This document shows positions 53,094 to 64,000 of a DNA stretch of 64,000 nucleotides, piece after piece. The stretch is taken from the NCBI GenBank assembly GCA_905221605.1, contig CAJNDS010002355.1, positions 385,001 through 449,000 on the forward strand. The letters are read 5' to 3'. The translations under genes and the position numbers were made by a program. Source of the stretch: Symbiodinium natans. Its lineage: Eukaryota > Sar > Dinophyceae > Suessiales > Symbiodiniaceae. The notes under the pieces are model-generated. The model saw only the letters and a list, made by a program, of their open reading frames with translations. It was not told where the DNA came from and made no database searches. How positions within the stretch are numbered: position 1 is the first letter of the stretch; each line of letters begins with the position of its first letter.

Positions 53094-56000
53094 GCTGGAT
53101 TTGGAACACCTACGTGGAGAGTCTCTACGACGCTGGTGCCGAGGCTGTGCCCACAACCCCTAAGCAAAGCTTCAGAAGGCAGACCATCGCGGCACCCTCC
53201 CAGCCGGCGTGTCATGAAAGTTGAAGGCAGGGAGTACACCCTAAACCCTAAACCCTAAACCCTAAACCCTAAACCCACTCAAGGCTGCTCTGCTCGAGAG
53301 GTGGTTCCGCTGATACCTCACAGTGGGCCGGCGCAGCTGAAGGAGGCTTTGGAGCAGGACGGGGCCGGGAGATTTCGCTTCCGTGGGCTCTTTCGCCCCG
53401 CGTAATTAAACTGGCAGTGTGGCTTCTCTACGGGTTCGCTCTGTGCGTAGGACAGCTTTCAGTTCAGTGAGAAACCTGGGGTGTGTGTTGGGAAATGTGC
53501 CCAGGGCATTTTGAGTCAAGGTGAGGGTGGATCCTCAAAAAAGTTTCAACCTTCTCAGCAAGGCGTAAACTCACAGAACCCGCCGATGTTTCTCAGATTC
53601 CTCAGACTTCTGAGTTGAGCAGCGGCAGCTTTTGCACACACCTCGCTCAGCCGACTGAGAGACCGTCTCAAACCCCATGCGTGGCTGCGTAGACTTCCTT
53701 CCCTAAACCCTAAGTGGGGGTTTACGAAAATAGGGGACCCCTAGCAGGGTCTCCTTATAATAATGACCCCCAAGAAGGTACCCCTAATATCGTAAACCTC
53801 TCCAAAGTTCTTCCCCAGCAACTCGTTCAGGTGGATGCTGTGCTGTGGACAGGCTCCTTGGTCGGACTTGTGCTTTACCGTCCTAGAGCCGGGCTGTTGA
53901 TCCCCTCTCCCTTCTGGCCCTAATCTTGATCTGCCCCGCCAAGAAGATAGGGACCTTGTTAGGTGTAAGAATCCTTGCACATGGGTTGGCATTCGCTCCA
54001 TCTCCAAGTAGTCCAGTGAGAGTGACATACGTAGCATCAACGTTGATCTCCCTTCTTGCCTGGCAACCCCTGGGCATCCCCCCATGTGCACTCGCGCAGG
54101 CGGCGAGGACCATGCTCTGCCAGGGTTCGGGTGCTGCGCCGTAGGGATTCCGGGACTTTGTTACCTTGCTTCCTGAGGAAGAACCAGCAATTTCATGTGG
54201 CTTGTGGCCTTACGGTGTCAGAACAGTGTGTTGAGTCCACTTGCTACTTCTCGATTTCGAGCTGTGGGGTCTGGCATGGGGCGGCTGGCAGGGGGGCTTG
54301 TTCTTGTTCTGCATTGGGACGGGAGAGGGGGGGACGGGAAGGGAACCTCTCACACCTTCTGTAAAGAATCGTAGCACACACTCAAAGGTATGGGTCATGT
54401 CCGAGAAATTCCCGCACGTCCGCAGGACGACCCCGGTGTTCACGGGGCGACCTATCCAGACGTCATGATGGGCTCTCTTCAGGCAGAGGGTCAAGTCCAG
54501 CCTGAAAGCGCTCGAAAGAAGCACCTGGGAGTTCCTGCGTTGTACCCTGAACCCTAAAACCACAAAACTCACAAAGTCTAAATCATCGTCGTCAAACCCG
54601 AAACCCCTAAAGCCTCGGCTTCCTGCTTCTCTGTGCAGGTGATTTACGATCACATCAAGGCCAAGAGCACTATGCCGCTCTGGGCCACCTGCCAGGGCTT
54701 CCAGGCATTCCCTCCAACCCTTATAAACCCTCATAAACCTCATAAACCTTATAAGCCCTTATAAATAAACCTTTACAAGGCCTTAAACCCTTATAAACCC
54801 GTACAAGCCCTTAAGCCCTTAGGCCCTTAAGCCTTTAAGCACCAAACCCTAAACCCTAAGGATGGTGGAGAGTCTTTGCTTATACAGGGTTTGTGGCTTA
54901 CTGACAGCATGTGACAGACTTGTTGAGTGGATATGTACTTATTACTTGGTGCTGGAGTAGTCACCGTCACCACTGCCACTGCAGCAGCTATAAACGGACT
55001 GAAAGATCCCTGCAGGCCTTGTGTGTTCTTGCCGCAGACGAAGCTTTGGCTGCCATAAAAGCTGTTGGTGCCACTGTTTTTGTGAGATAACTCAGTGACT
55101 TCGGGGAGCACGCAGGGTTAACGTGCGAGGCTTTTGTTCTGCAGGTCCGCGAGGCTTGCCAGTATATAGTATATAGTAAATCGTATATGGTATATAGTAC
55201 TCGTTGTCCATAACGACATCGCTTTTTGAGAGGGCTGTCGAAGGAGCCATCATCATCTTTTGGTCTTTTAGAATTTGCCCCTGAGTTTGCCACGAATGGA
55301 GTCGATGCTGCAATACTTAAGCGCGCGAGAGGTGCACAGTAGCATCAGGGCGGTGAGATGCAGCTGAGACTGCGACCAACAGTCCTCATTCAATGCTACG
55401 AGGGCGACGTCGCCCCTTTCTGGATTAAATCACGGTTTTGAACTGATGGAAGTCCGAAATCCCGAGTGCTGCAATGAGATGGCTCAGAGGACCCCAAGAT
55501 CGTGGTGCCCACCTATGGAACACTGGGAACTGCAGTGTCGCTGCGCCGCGGCTTCTACTTGAGCATGTACACATATGAATGGCTACTCATTCCGAAGCTA
55601 TGGTTCATAGCGGGCACCAAGAAAGGACCCACAATCTAAATCATATGATGAACCTCTAGACATGGGCCCACTGCAGGCACAGTGAGACACAGTGAGACCA
55701 ACTGGGCCTTTCACATTAACAAGGGCGTGTTTCGGCACTCTGCTGCAGACCCTAAACCCCTGGACATAGAAAGCAGTGTAGGCCATTGAAACCTTCGCAC
55801 TTGTGCACTTATGAGACATCATTGCATGTCTACGAAGTACCGGATGCATGGGCGGTACTTCATCGGGAGCCAGCGCCCCAATGAACTCAGAACCTTGAAA
55901 CCCCATAGATTGTTTTGGGTGTGCTCGGCAGGTCGCGCGCTACTAAGCGCACAGTAGTGTGAGGACATGCCCACCCCAAGGCCACCCAATCACAACTCGC

Positions 56001-57373
56001 AATGCGAGCCAAACCAGAGCCAGCCCAAAACAAGCCAAAGCCATTCCAAATTCGCGTGTAATCATGTGTGGTGAACGTTTGAGACGCTTGGCAAACTTAA
56101 GACACTTGGGACTTTGTGGTCACTGGGGACACTTTTGGGACATGGGGATGCTTGGGAACCTTCGGTAAACTTTTTGGCAAGCTTTCGGCGAACTTTCAAG
56201 GCACTTAAAGAAACCGGACACTTGGAATGCTTGGGACACTTCGGATTTGCGCTTGGTTCATTTGCGGAAATTTATAGGATTCGGGAATCCACAGGTCACT
56301 TGGGAGACTGTGGCAAAGTGTTGGCCAACAAAAGGTTGTTGGAACCAGATTCAAAAGATGATTGGTCGCGCCAAAAACCGGCTTTTTGAGGCAAGGAAAC
56401 ACCAAAAAAGGTACGTTTTTGGCACGGGGCACTTCCCAAAAAGCAATGTTTAGGGTTAAGGGTTTAGGGTTTAGGGTTTCTGTAAGCCCCAAACTTAAAC
56501 AACCCTGGCCTGAGGCGCTTCACAGCAGGCGCGAACTCTTCGCGCCTACTTCACTCCGCACCTCCAGAGGCGTGCCTATAGTTTTTTGTTAGGATGCTCT
56601 CCGCTACTTGAAGGTTCATGTTAACTATTAGCCCAAAACTGCAATGCTTGGTTTATGATTACAGTTATACTTGGGTTACTAAGTGCCATGAACCTCCAAG
56701 TAGAAACAGGCGGAGAAGCGCACCAGGAATTCGAGCCATGTTGAGCATGGCTTAAGGGAGCAGAAGCAGTACCACCGGAAATAGCAGGAACAGGAGCAGA
56801 AAAGGCTGCAACAGAAACAGCAGGAACAGGATCAGAAGAAGCAGCACCAGAAAAAAAGCAGAATGCAGTTGCCGTATTTGAGACTGCCAAAACTATAACT
56901 ACCGGGGCCCGAGTAGCCTTGTCCCAGATCATCCAAGCATGGTATAAGCTCCTCGAACATGGAACCACACCACCCAACGCAAAGACTCAAAGCTCCTGAG
57001 CCTGTCAGAAACCAGACCCTCTGAGGCGGAAGTATCAACAAAGTGTGTGTCTAACAAGCCTGAGAACCCAAAACCCTGAGCTCTAGATCCCCCTGAACCC
57101 TAAACGTTGCACCAGAAATGCAACCGTAAATCCCGAGCACAGAAAGCCTAAATGATTTCCAGGTACTATTGTCACCAAAGTATTCATTCAAGCAACCAGG
57201 CCCTTTGTGAACTCTACGTGCAGCCTGCACCAAACCAAAATCCGAACCTCAAACCCCATACCCGAAAGTCTAAACTCCAAACCCCACACCCTCTATAGAT
57301 ATTTATTTATTTATTTATTCATTTATTTTATATTTATTTATTCTTTATGTATATATATATATAGAGAGAGAGA

Positions 57374-57414
<41 letters not shown>

Positions 57415-59521
57415 CCAAACCGAAAGCTCGGAGGTCTTTCTGGAGCTGGGCCGCCGAAGCTTGGACTAAAGTGACGAAAATTGGCCCCCCAAGTTATTGG
57501 CACCTCAATCCATAAGGTTTTGGCTTCAACCCTAAACCCCACACCCGACATAGCCTAACAGACTGTTATTGAGCTGCCTCTGTGACACTGCGACATTCTT
57601 GGGCGGTTTTTGCTCAGTCAGCCACCGGACTTACGCTCCGGCCCGCTCCCCACAAAAAGACGAGAGCAAGCTTCCGCGGCACCCGCCCCCAAGAGTTGCC
57701 GTGCAGAACCCTAGGACTCCCTAAAACGCCTGACATTTGAGCCCTGAAGCTTTGATGTTTGTTGCCCAGAAGCTTCTGAACTCTTGATTCCACCTTTCTA
57801 GTTAACGACTGTGGTTTCCTCACTTGGCCGGCATCCCAGGAAATTCTACATTGAATTTCCATTCTTATGGCGTCCTGGCGCAGACCTTCCACGAGGCTCC
57901 CGCACAGGGTCGAACATAGGTTGGCCTCTTTCCCTAGGGCCCAGGGGCTCCCTGTACCTTTCGTACCAGTAGTATATATACTTGGGCGTTAAAACTACTG
58001 TATAGGAACCCCTGTAAGGCCCAAGTACTTACCATGCAGGCACATGAATCCTTAAACCGATTGGTAAGCTAGTGCTAAAGGAAGTCCGCTTAGCCCCAAA
58101 GGGAGAAACGGAACATCATGAATTTCCCAAGGATGCGCAGCAACTGAATCTAATCTTGGGTGGTTTACGCATTTGGGGTTCGCTAAATTCGCTAAATCTA
58201 AGGGCCCGGGTATTAGAATCACCCTAAGAAAGGGATCATGGGATCAGGATTAAGAGAACATGACGCGATGTTGAGGCCAAGGTTCCCAATTTCCAGCTCC
58301 TCGCCACGGACACAGACAGTCATGGGCAGGCGCGCACCTTCATTCTGGTTCTGCAAAGGGGCTCAAGTTGCACATGAGCTGCCCACCATGGTGGTGGAAA
58401 GTATGCAGTTATGTGACCGAAGTGGCGGATTTAGTCCACATCGTCCTCTCCAAGTAGGGGCTCCAAGAGCCGGTTACATCGGTTCAAAGCCCACTGCCGT
58501 GATCTGGGGGGTTTCCGAATTTGTTGGTACCTTCTTGGGGCCCTTACTTTCTGGGAACCTGCTGTTTGGGTTCCCTTTTGTAGGGGTCGCTTATTTTCGT
58601 GAACCACTATTTTGGATTATCTTGGCAGGTCTTTGCGTCCTTGATGGAGCATAGCGAGCTGCCAATGTTTGCCTCACAGTTCCACCCGGCTCTCCGGCTG
58701 CAGAAGGTAAAGCCCTTAATGTATAAGTGCAAGACGGCAAGCTTTCGACTGCACTTGCTTATTTTGTTTAGATATAGGTAAGCAAAATCAATAAATATAT
58801 ATATATATATAGATAGATATGTATTTATTTATTTATTTGTTTATATTTATATTTATACATATGTATACATATACGTATATGTGGGCGCACCACTACCAAA
58901 GGAGCTCTATTACTTCCTGGATCCTGACAGCGCTGAGCAGAATCCGGCCATCCGGCACGCTGTGGAAGCCAACCGGTACTTCATGCGCTTTTTTGTGCAG
59001 GACCCTTTCTTCTCTTCCTGTTTTGGACAGGATTTAGGGTTTAGGCGGGTTTAGGGCTTAGGGTTCATGGCTTAATGTTTAGGACTTAGGGTTTAGTGAC
59101 CCTTGACATGGCACTCATCAGGTGGCAGCTTGTAAGATTTGCAGCAACAACAACGCACTCTGGGTTCACGCTCAGGGCCATCCGGGCTCACCGCATAGGC
59201 TCCGACGGCTTGCTTGCCAGGCCCTGCTGCCGAAAATAACCCCCAAAGGCCTGGCTGCCGTCGGATACTAGACCTCCAAAACCCCCAGAATCAAGGTAAA
59301 CTGGGGGCTCTTCAGCATCACTTCTGGCTCATACAGTAGCTTTTTTTAAACTTGAGCTCGGAAGGCGTAGAATGCGTCACTTGCAAGCCCTGCAGGAAGC
59401 AGCAAAGAATGCTGCAACCAACCACGCCGACACCAAAACGCCTCTGAGCCTCGGCACCAAGAGTCATGCAGGTGCTCGACATGAAGCACGCAAGGCCAAA
59501 ACCTTCAATCAAGCCCGTTGA
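53094..59521 (+). CDS. Multi-exon gamma-glutamyl hydrolase (C26 glutamine amidotransferase-like)
   Basis: A probable gamma-glutamyl hydrolase that trims poly-gamma-glutamate tails from folates, normally in vacuole/lysosome or secreted. Exons: 53094-53143 (WNTYVESLYDAGAE), 53301-53357 (VVPLIPHSGPAQLKEALEQ), 53831 to about 53866 (VDAVLWTGSL), 54639-54704 (VIYDHIKAKS then PLWATCQGFQ, with the nucleophile Cys), 55016-55081 (ALCVLAADEALAAIKAV), probably about 56487-56560 (PWPEALHSRRELFAP), 58282-58329 (NFQLLATDTDSHGQ), 58629-58706 (VFASLMEHSELPMFASQFHP), 58902-59000 (DPDSAEQNPAIRHAVEANRY then FMRFFVQ) and 59396-59521 (EAAKNAATNHAD..., TGA). Donors are GC at 53144, 54705 and 58330, GA at 53358 and 59001, and GT at 55082 (GTGAG) and 58707; phases agree at most joins. 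The usual catalytic HPE reads HPA here. The first exon and the exon with the NxHH motif were not found. Introns carry MITEs at 53715, 56604, 57943 and 58506. Confidence 0.82.
53239..53276 (-). repeat. CCCTAAA tract in gamma-glutamyl hydrolase intron
   Basis: Five perfect units lying 25 bp before the exon at 53301, inside the GC-AG intron 53144-53300. Confidence 0.92.
53715..53801 (+). mobile_element. MITE family A, copy 5 (in gamma-glutamyl hydrolase intron)
   Basis: It starts GGGGGTTTACGAAAATAGGG and ends ATATCGTAAACCTC. It is shorter than the others and lies in the intron before the exon at 53831. Confidence 0.75.
56604..56703 (+). mobile_element. MITE family D, copy 3 (in gamma-glutamyl hydrolase intron)
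   Basis: It starts CTACTTGAAGGTTCATG and ends GCCATGAACCTCCAAGTAG. About 100 bp, shorter than copy 1. Confidence 0.75.
57298..57410. repeat. (ATTT)n, (TA)n and (GA)n microsatellites
   Basis: ATTTATTT units to about 57350, then TA, then a GA array (57362-57408). It lies within a gamma-glutamyl hydrolase intron. Confidence 0.92.
57943..58053 (+). mobile_element. MITE family C, copy 3 (in gamma-glutamyl hydrolase intron)
   Basis: It has CTGTACC near the left end and GGCACATGAATCCTTAAA at the right end. The centre ACTACTGTATAGGAACCCCT and TAAGGCCCAAGTA match copy 1. Confidence 0.65.
58506..58608 (-). mobile_element. MITE family A, copy 6 (in gamma-glutamyl hydrolase intron)
   Basis: It is in reverse orientation: GGTACCTTCTTGGGG near the left end and TTATTTTCGTGAACCACT at the right end. 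The right end is only about 20 bp before the splice acceptor of the exon at 58629. Confidence 0.65.
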
Positions 59522-59539
59522 TGTGGAAAAGTGTATAAT

Positions 59540-59699
59540 CTTCATACCTATACATATATACATAATCATAATAATAACAATAAAAATGACAATAATACTA
59601 ACAATAATAAGAATAGTAATAATACTGATGATGATAATAACTATCTGCTAACAAGTTGAAAGTACGATATATATATATATATATATATATAACAAAAAA

Positions 59700-59734
<35 letters not shown>

Positions 59735-59822
59735 ATAATAATAATAATCATAACAATACTAATAATAACATTCTGCCGAAAAATAAGACAGAGAGAGAGA
59801 GAGAGATATATATATATATATG
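59540..59822. repeat. A+T-rich microsatellite block after the gamma-glutamyl hydrolase stop
   Basis: Mixed ATA/AAT/ACA triplets, then (TA)n at 59667-59691, (AGT)n at 59700-59734, AAT repeats, (GA)n and (TA)n. It starts about 20 bp after the TGA at 59519-59521, so it forms the 3' flank of that gene. Confidence 0.9.
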
Positions 59823-59879
59823 GGTCACCGCCTATAGCGGTTCCCCTGTGTTTTTGCACATTCCCTTAAACCATCTAAC

Positions 59880-60537
59880 CAAAAACCCCTCAAACCATTA
59901 AACCATTAAACCATTAAACCATTAAACCATTAAACCATTAAACCAATGGTTTCCCCCATATGAGAATCCCCTTAACCATTAATTAAACCATTAAACCATT
60001 AAACCAATGGTCTCCCCCCCAAACCATTAAACCATTAAACCATTAAACCATACCATTAACCCATTAAACCAATGGTTTCCCGCTTCTGAAAATCCCCTAA
60101 ACCATTAATTAACCCATAAAACCAATGGTTTCCCGCTTCTGAAAATCCCCTAAACCATTAAACCATTAAACCATTAAACCATTAAACCATTAAACCATTA
60201 AACCATTAAACCATTAAACCAATGGTTTCCCCCTTATGAGAATCCCCTAAACCATTAAACCATTAAACCAATTGTTTCCCCCATATGAGAATCCCCTAAA
60301 CCATTAAACCATTTTCATGGCGGGCAACCAGTGGTTTAATGGTTTAATGGTTTAATGGTTTAATGGTTTAATGGTTTCATGGTTTAATGGTTTAATGGTT
60401 TAATGGTTTAAGGGATTTTCATAAGGGGGAAACCATTGGTTTAATGGTTTAATGGTTTAATAGTTTAGGGGATTCTCATAAGGGGGAAACCATTGGTTTA
60501 ATGGTTTAATGGTTTATTGGTTAAATGGTTTAATGGT
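59880..60537. repeat. Inverted array of the 8-mer TTAAACCA / TGGTTTAA
   Basis: The left half is built of TTAAACCA units broken by spacers such as CAATGGTTTCCCCCATATGA and AATCCCC. The right half is the complement, with the centre near 60320 (AACCATTTTCATGGC). The spacers recur about every 40-110 bp in both arms, so whole blocks, not only the 8-mer, were copied. No gene. Confidence 0.9.
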
Positions 60538-60699
60538 TCTCCTGCCGAGGTACCTCTACCGCATCTTTTCTGCTCCTAAAGTTCTGATTCGCAAGCAGTG
60601 TCCCCTGTATCCTTTCTGCTCCGAATATTCTGAATCGCAAGCAGTGTCTCCCGTATCTTTTCTGCTCATAAGTATACGTATACTATATGGGGTTGCGCC

Positions 60700-62705
60700 T
60701 TAAACCCTAACTCTTAAACCCTGACTCTATAGGGTTTTAAGGTTAGGGTTTAGGTTGAATTGCCGGCTTAGGTTTCAATGCTTCAATCTTTAACCCTAAA
60801 CCTGTCAACCTTAACCCTCTAGGGTTGGGGTGCCTACATCATCATCGGATTTGACAAGCTCTGCGGAAATTTTTATATGACAAGGTTATAACTTATTGCT
60901 GTGGTTATAACTATGGGTTAGGGTTTGTTTTTTATTCACTTATGTAAACCCATTAGAATAAGGGGAACCCCATCACGCCCCAACAAGCGAAATATCCCAA
61001 ATACTTTACCTTAGCTAAAATATCTCAAGCAACCATTCCCCGATACGCAACACCTGAATTCCATCATTTAACGATATAGTTTGTGTATATGTTGAATCCC
61101 AGCAAGTAGTGAAAGTGACGAGCTCTGCGGATATATGTACATGACAAGGTTATAACTTTTTGCTGCGGTTATAACTATGGTTCAGGGTTTGATTGATATA
61201 CATGTAAATTCACCTATAAGAAAAAATGAGGGCAACCCCATCACGCCCCCAACAAGCAAAACAAAACCTCTATCCCAAAAGCTTTACCTTACCTAAGATC
61301 GCTCAAGCAACCATCCCCCGATAAGCAAAACTTGAATTATCCTCTTTGTTTCTATGTTGAATCCCATGAAGTAGTTTTCAGGACATTCGCTCACAGTATT
61401 CTCGCGTCACCGGGGCGAAAGAGCCCTACAACCGTAGGCATAACCCCATGGGGTTTAAGGTTTGGGGACTTAAGCTCTAAGTGCTCTGGGGTTTTATGGT
61501 TCTATTGTATAGGTAATTAATGCCCAAACCTTAAACCTAAATCTTTAAACCCTATAGGGTTCAATGGTTCGACAACCTAAGGTCTGGGCATGTATACCTT
61601 CAGCACCCTTTAGGGTTAAAACCTTTGAACCTTTGGGAGCCCTGTAGGGTTTTACGGTTCTGACCCTAACCAAATCAGGGTTAAGGTCTGAATGCCCGAA
61701 CTTTAAACCCTGAAGATTAAAACTCTTTGAGTTTTCGTTTTAAATGCCTAAGTCCTAAACCCCAACCCCTTAAACCTTAACTCTATAGGGTTTAAAGGTT
61801 CGAGTTTAGGTTGAATTGCCGGCTTAGGTTTAAATGCCTCAATCTTAAACCCTAAACCTGTCAACCTTAACCCTCTAGGGTTGGGGCGCCTACATCATGA
61901 TCGGATTTGACGAGCTCTGCGGATATATGTATATGACAAGGTTATAACTTTTTGCTGCGGTTATAGCTATGGTTCAGGGTTTGATTTATATACATGTAAA
62001 TATCCTATAAGAATAGCTCAAGCAACCATCCCCCGATAAGCAAAACCTGAATTCTATCATGTAACGATATGGTTTGTTTATATTTTGAATCCCAGGAAGT
62101 AGTGAAAAGGACATTTGCGCACAGTATTCTCGCGTCATTGGGAAGAAAGCCCTACAAACGTAGGCATAGCCCTATGGGATTTAAGGTTTAGGGATTTAAG
62201 CTCCAAGCCCTATAGGGCTTTAAGGTTCTATCGTACAGGTAATGCCTAAACCTTAAACCCTAAGCCTTTAAACCCTGTAGGGTTGAATGGTTCAAGAAAA
62301 CCTAAGGTCTGGGCATGTATACCTTCAGCACCCTTTAGGGTCAAAACCTTTGTTCCTTGTACAGCCCTATCGGGTTTTGGGGTTCTGACCCTAAACGGTT
62401 CAGGGTTAAGGTTTAACTGCCCGAACTTTCAACCCTTAAGGTTAAATCTCTATGGGTTTAGGTTTAAAGTTTAAAAAAAACCTAAATCTTAAACCCTAAC
62501 CGCTTAGCCTTAACTCTATCGGGTTGAACGGTTAGGGTTTAGGTTTCATTGCGGGCTTACGTTTAAATGCCTCAATCTTAAGCCCTAAACCTGTCAAACT
62601 TAACCCTATAGGTTTGGGGTACCTGCATCACCATCGACTTGTTCCTGTGGTTATAACGATGGTTTAGGGTTTAAAATAAATACATTTATGTAAACCTTTA
62701 AAAAT
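60700..62705 (+). repeat. Diverged tandem repeat, three to four copies
   Basis: A block containing GACAAGGTTATAACTTTTTG and CGGTTATAACTATGG recurs at about 60880, 61145 and 61935, with a weak fourth copy near 62640. A second block (ACCTGTCAACCTTAACCCTC) recurs at 60804, 61855 and, diverged, 62590. Shared satellites include CCATCACGCCCC, GTAGGCATA and TTCAGCACCCTTTAGGG. The AGGGTTT/AAACCCT motif is dispersed through it. No coding potential is evident. Confidence 0.8.
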
Positions 62706-63293
62706 AAGGGGAACCGCAATAGGCGGACGCCCATATATATATATGAACGATGTATATACGATATATATATATATATATATATATACATACATATGCATGT
62801 ATGTATATCTGCATATTCAGGTCCCAAGCGAAGCTCCGGGCTCCATTTAAGCTATACTTTGGGTTCTAAGCCGCAACGTTCAAACCATGCTACATCCTAC
62901 TAAGCCCCAAACCCTACTGACGTCCATAGCATTCACCCATGGCCAGCCCTGGGGTAAAAACTATGTTCCGCAGGGGGAGCCTCAGTGATTGCCAATCTCA
63001 TGCGTTCGGCTTTAGGGTTTAAAGGTTTGGGGTATAAGGTTTAGGGTTTAGGGAATATGTAGGGCTTAGGGTACCGCTGTGTGTATAGTGGAAACCAACC
63101 GAGAATATCCGGTCGAATTCAGCTCCTGTGTTAGCTATATTTCAAAGCGCCCGAGTTGAAAGGCGCATTGGCGAGTACCCGACGAGCTTCCCTCCGATTG
63201 GCATCTTCGGAAGGGCTTTTTGGGCTGCAGTCAGATGGGAATTGTTTTCACTCTCTGGGTTCCCTCAATAATAAGGCTTCGAATGTTTAACTT

Positions 63294-63401
63294 GGGATGT
63301 TCCCCCTTATACGAACAGTCCTTAATAGGGATTACAGTATGGTGATAGTACCCCTTATGATAATCCCCATTGAGGACTGCTAGTAAAAGGGGCAACATCC
63401 C
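63294..63401 (+). mobile_element. MITE family B, copy 3
   Basis: It starts GGGATGTTCCCCCTTATACG and ends AAAAGGGGCAACATCCC. The interior is palindromic around GATAGTACCCCTTATGATAA. Confidence 0.8.
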
Positions 63402-63587
63402 AATATTTAGCACCAAAAGAACTGAGAGAACCGGCTTCCTCCATAGCCTCCTCAAGCTTGTGGGGCTAAACGGCATGATAGGGCTGTTGAGACAGCGGTC
63501 TGGGGGCGCGCAGTCCTTCAGAGGGGGGACTCATGAAAAATCACCCAATCACTGTACCTACGGAGGCACTGATTTCCAACAACTCTC

Positions 63588-63615
63588 ATACACACACACA
63601 CACACACACACACAC
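63588..63615 (+). repeat. (CA)n array
   Basis: About 14 CA units followed directly by CCAAACCCAAACCCTAAACC, a telomere-like phrase. Confidence 0.92.
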
Positions 63616-64000
63616 CAAACCCAAACCCTAAACCCCAAAATCCTAAACCCTGAACTCATTTCAAGAGCAGAAGATGCTGGTTCAGCGGAGACCAGGTAAG
63701 AGGATCCAGTCCGGAGGAGCCTTCAAGCAGAGCAGTTTGAGAAGCGTCAATCCCCTGAGCTTGCAGCTCTTTCAGGCACCCTAAGCCCTGAACCCTAAGC
63801 AAGCATCAGTCTTAAACCTTAAACTTCCCTAAGCCCTTGAGAGGCACCCCACCTTCGATTGCCCCATCTCCTGAGAGCCGCACGCAGCGTACTGGCATCT
63901 TGTAGACTTCACCACTAGACCCTTAATTTTGGGGTGTTTTTTAGGCTTTCAAGGGTTTAGGGTTCGGGTTGAGGCAGAAAGGCGTGCCAGCACAAGATGT

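Larger units (their letters stand above)
62706..64000. other. No identifiable gene
   Basis: (TA)n at 62735-62790, a TTTAGGG phrase at 63012-63070, MITE B3, and a CA array. Open frames near 63370-63699 run through repeats and are not convincing. Confidence 0.5.

Noticed and set aside
54210-54743. Minus-strand ORF of 177 codons resembling a glycosyltransferase piece (RPVNTGVVLR)
   Set aside because: It is antisense to the gamma-glutamyl hydrolase exon at 54639-54704, which has the family Cys motif and in-phase partners on the + strand. The resemblance of the minus reading is weak.

Overview
The window looks like nuclear DNA of an alveolate alga, most probably a dinoflagellate. It shows intron-rich genes made of very short exons, all recognisable genes on one strand, introns that mostly use GC-AG (some GA-AG) borders with an AG|G acceptor, scattered tracts related to the TTTAGGG telomere repeat, and many miniature inverted-repeat elements. 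The noncanonical borders are not guesses from ORFs. They are the only cuts that rebuild recognised protein families in phase across neighbouring exons. The species cannot be named from the sequence.

Four genes can be recognised, all on the + strand. (1) 17.2-22.6 kb: an alpha/beta hydrolase of the YheT/ABHD1-3 type, in about ten small exons. (2) 35.4-41.1 kb: a JmjC/cupin_8-type oxygenase, in about nine exons. (3) 50.4-51.6 kb: a two-exon sulfotransferase with a continuous 277-codon model. (4) 53.1-59.5 kb: a gamma-glutamyl hydrolase (C26 peptidase), in about ten exons ending at a TGA. A further gene at about 42.8-45.8 kb has exons that join in phase but belongs to no family I recognise. Other isolated exon-like pieces lie at 15.1, 29.0-30.9, 34.4 and 50.2 kb. 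A decayed copia-like integrase fragment lies at 24.4-24.8 kb.

The rest is intron and intergenic DNA built from repeats. There are at least five small inverted-repeat (MITE-like) families, called A-E here, with 3-6 copies each. A 3.8 kb fold-back element (25.18-28.95 kb) has 45-bp terminal inverted repeats, nested internal palindromes and an array of about 80-bp repeats. A 0.65 kb inverted array of an 8-mer (TTAAACCA/TGGTTTAA) lies at 59.88-60.54 kb, followed by a 2 kb diverged tandem repeat (60.7-62.7 kb). Dinucleotide, tetranucleotide and homopolymer tracts are common. TTTAGGG/CCCTAAA tracts occur in both orientations throughout and often lie inside introns, directly next to exons.

The genes do not form an obvious pathway. 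They appear to be a one-way array of unrelated housekeeping or metabolic genes, as is usual in dinoflagellates. The first 17 kb and about 29-35 kb contain no gene I can identify.
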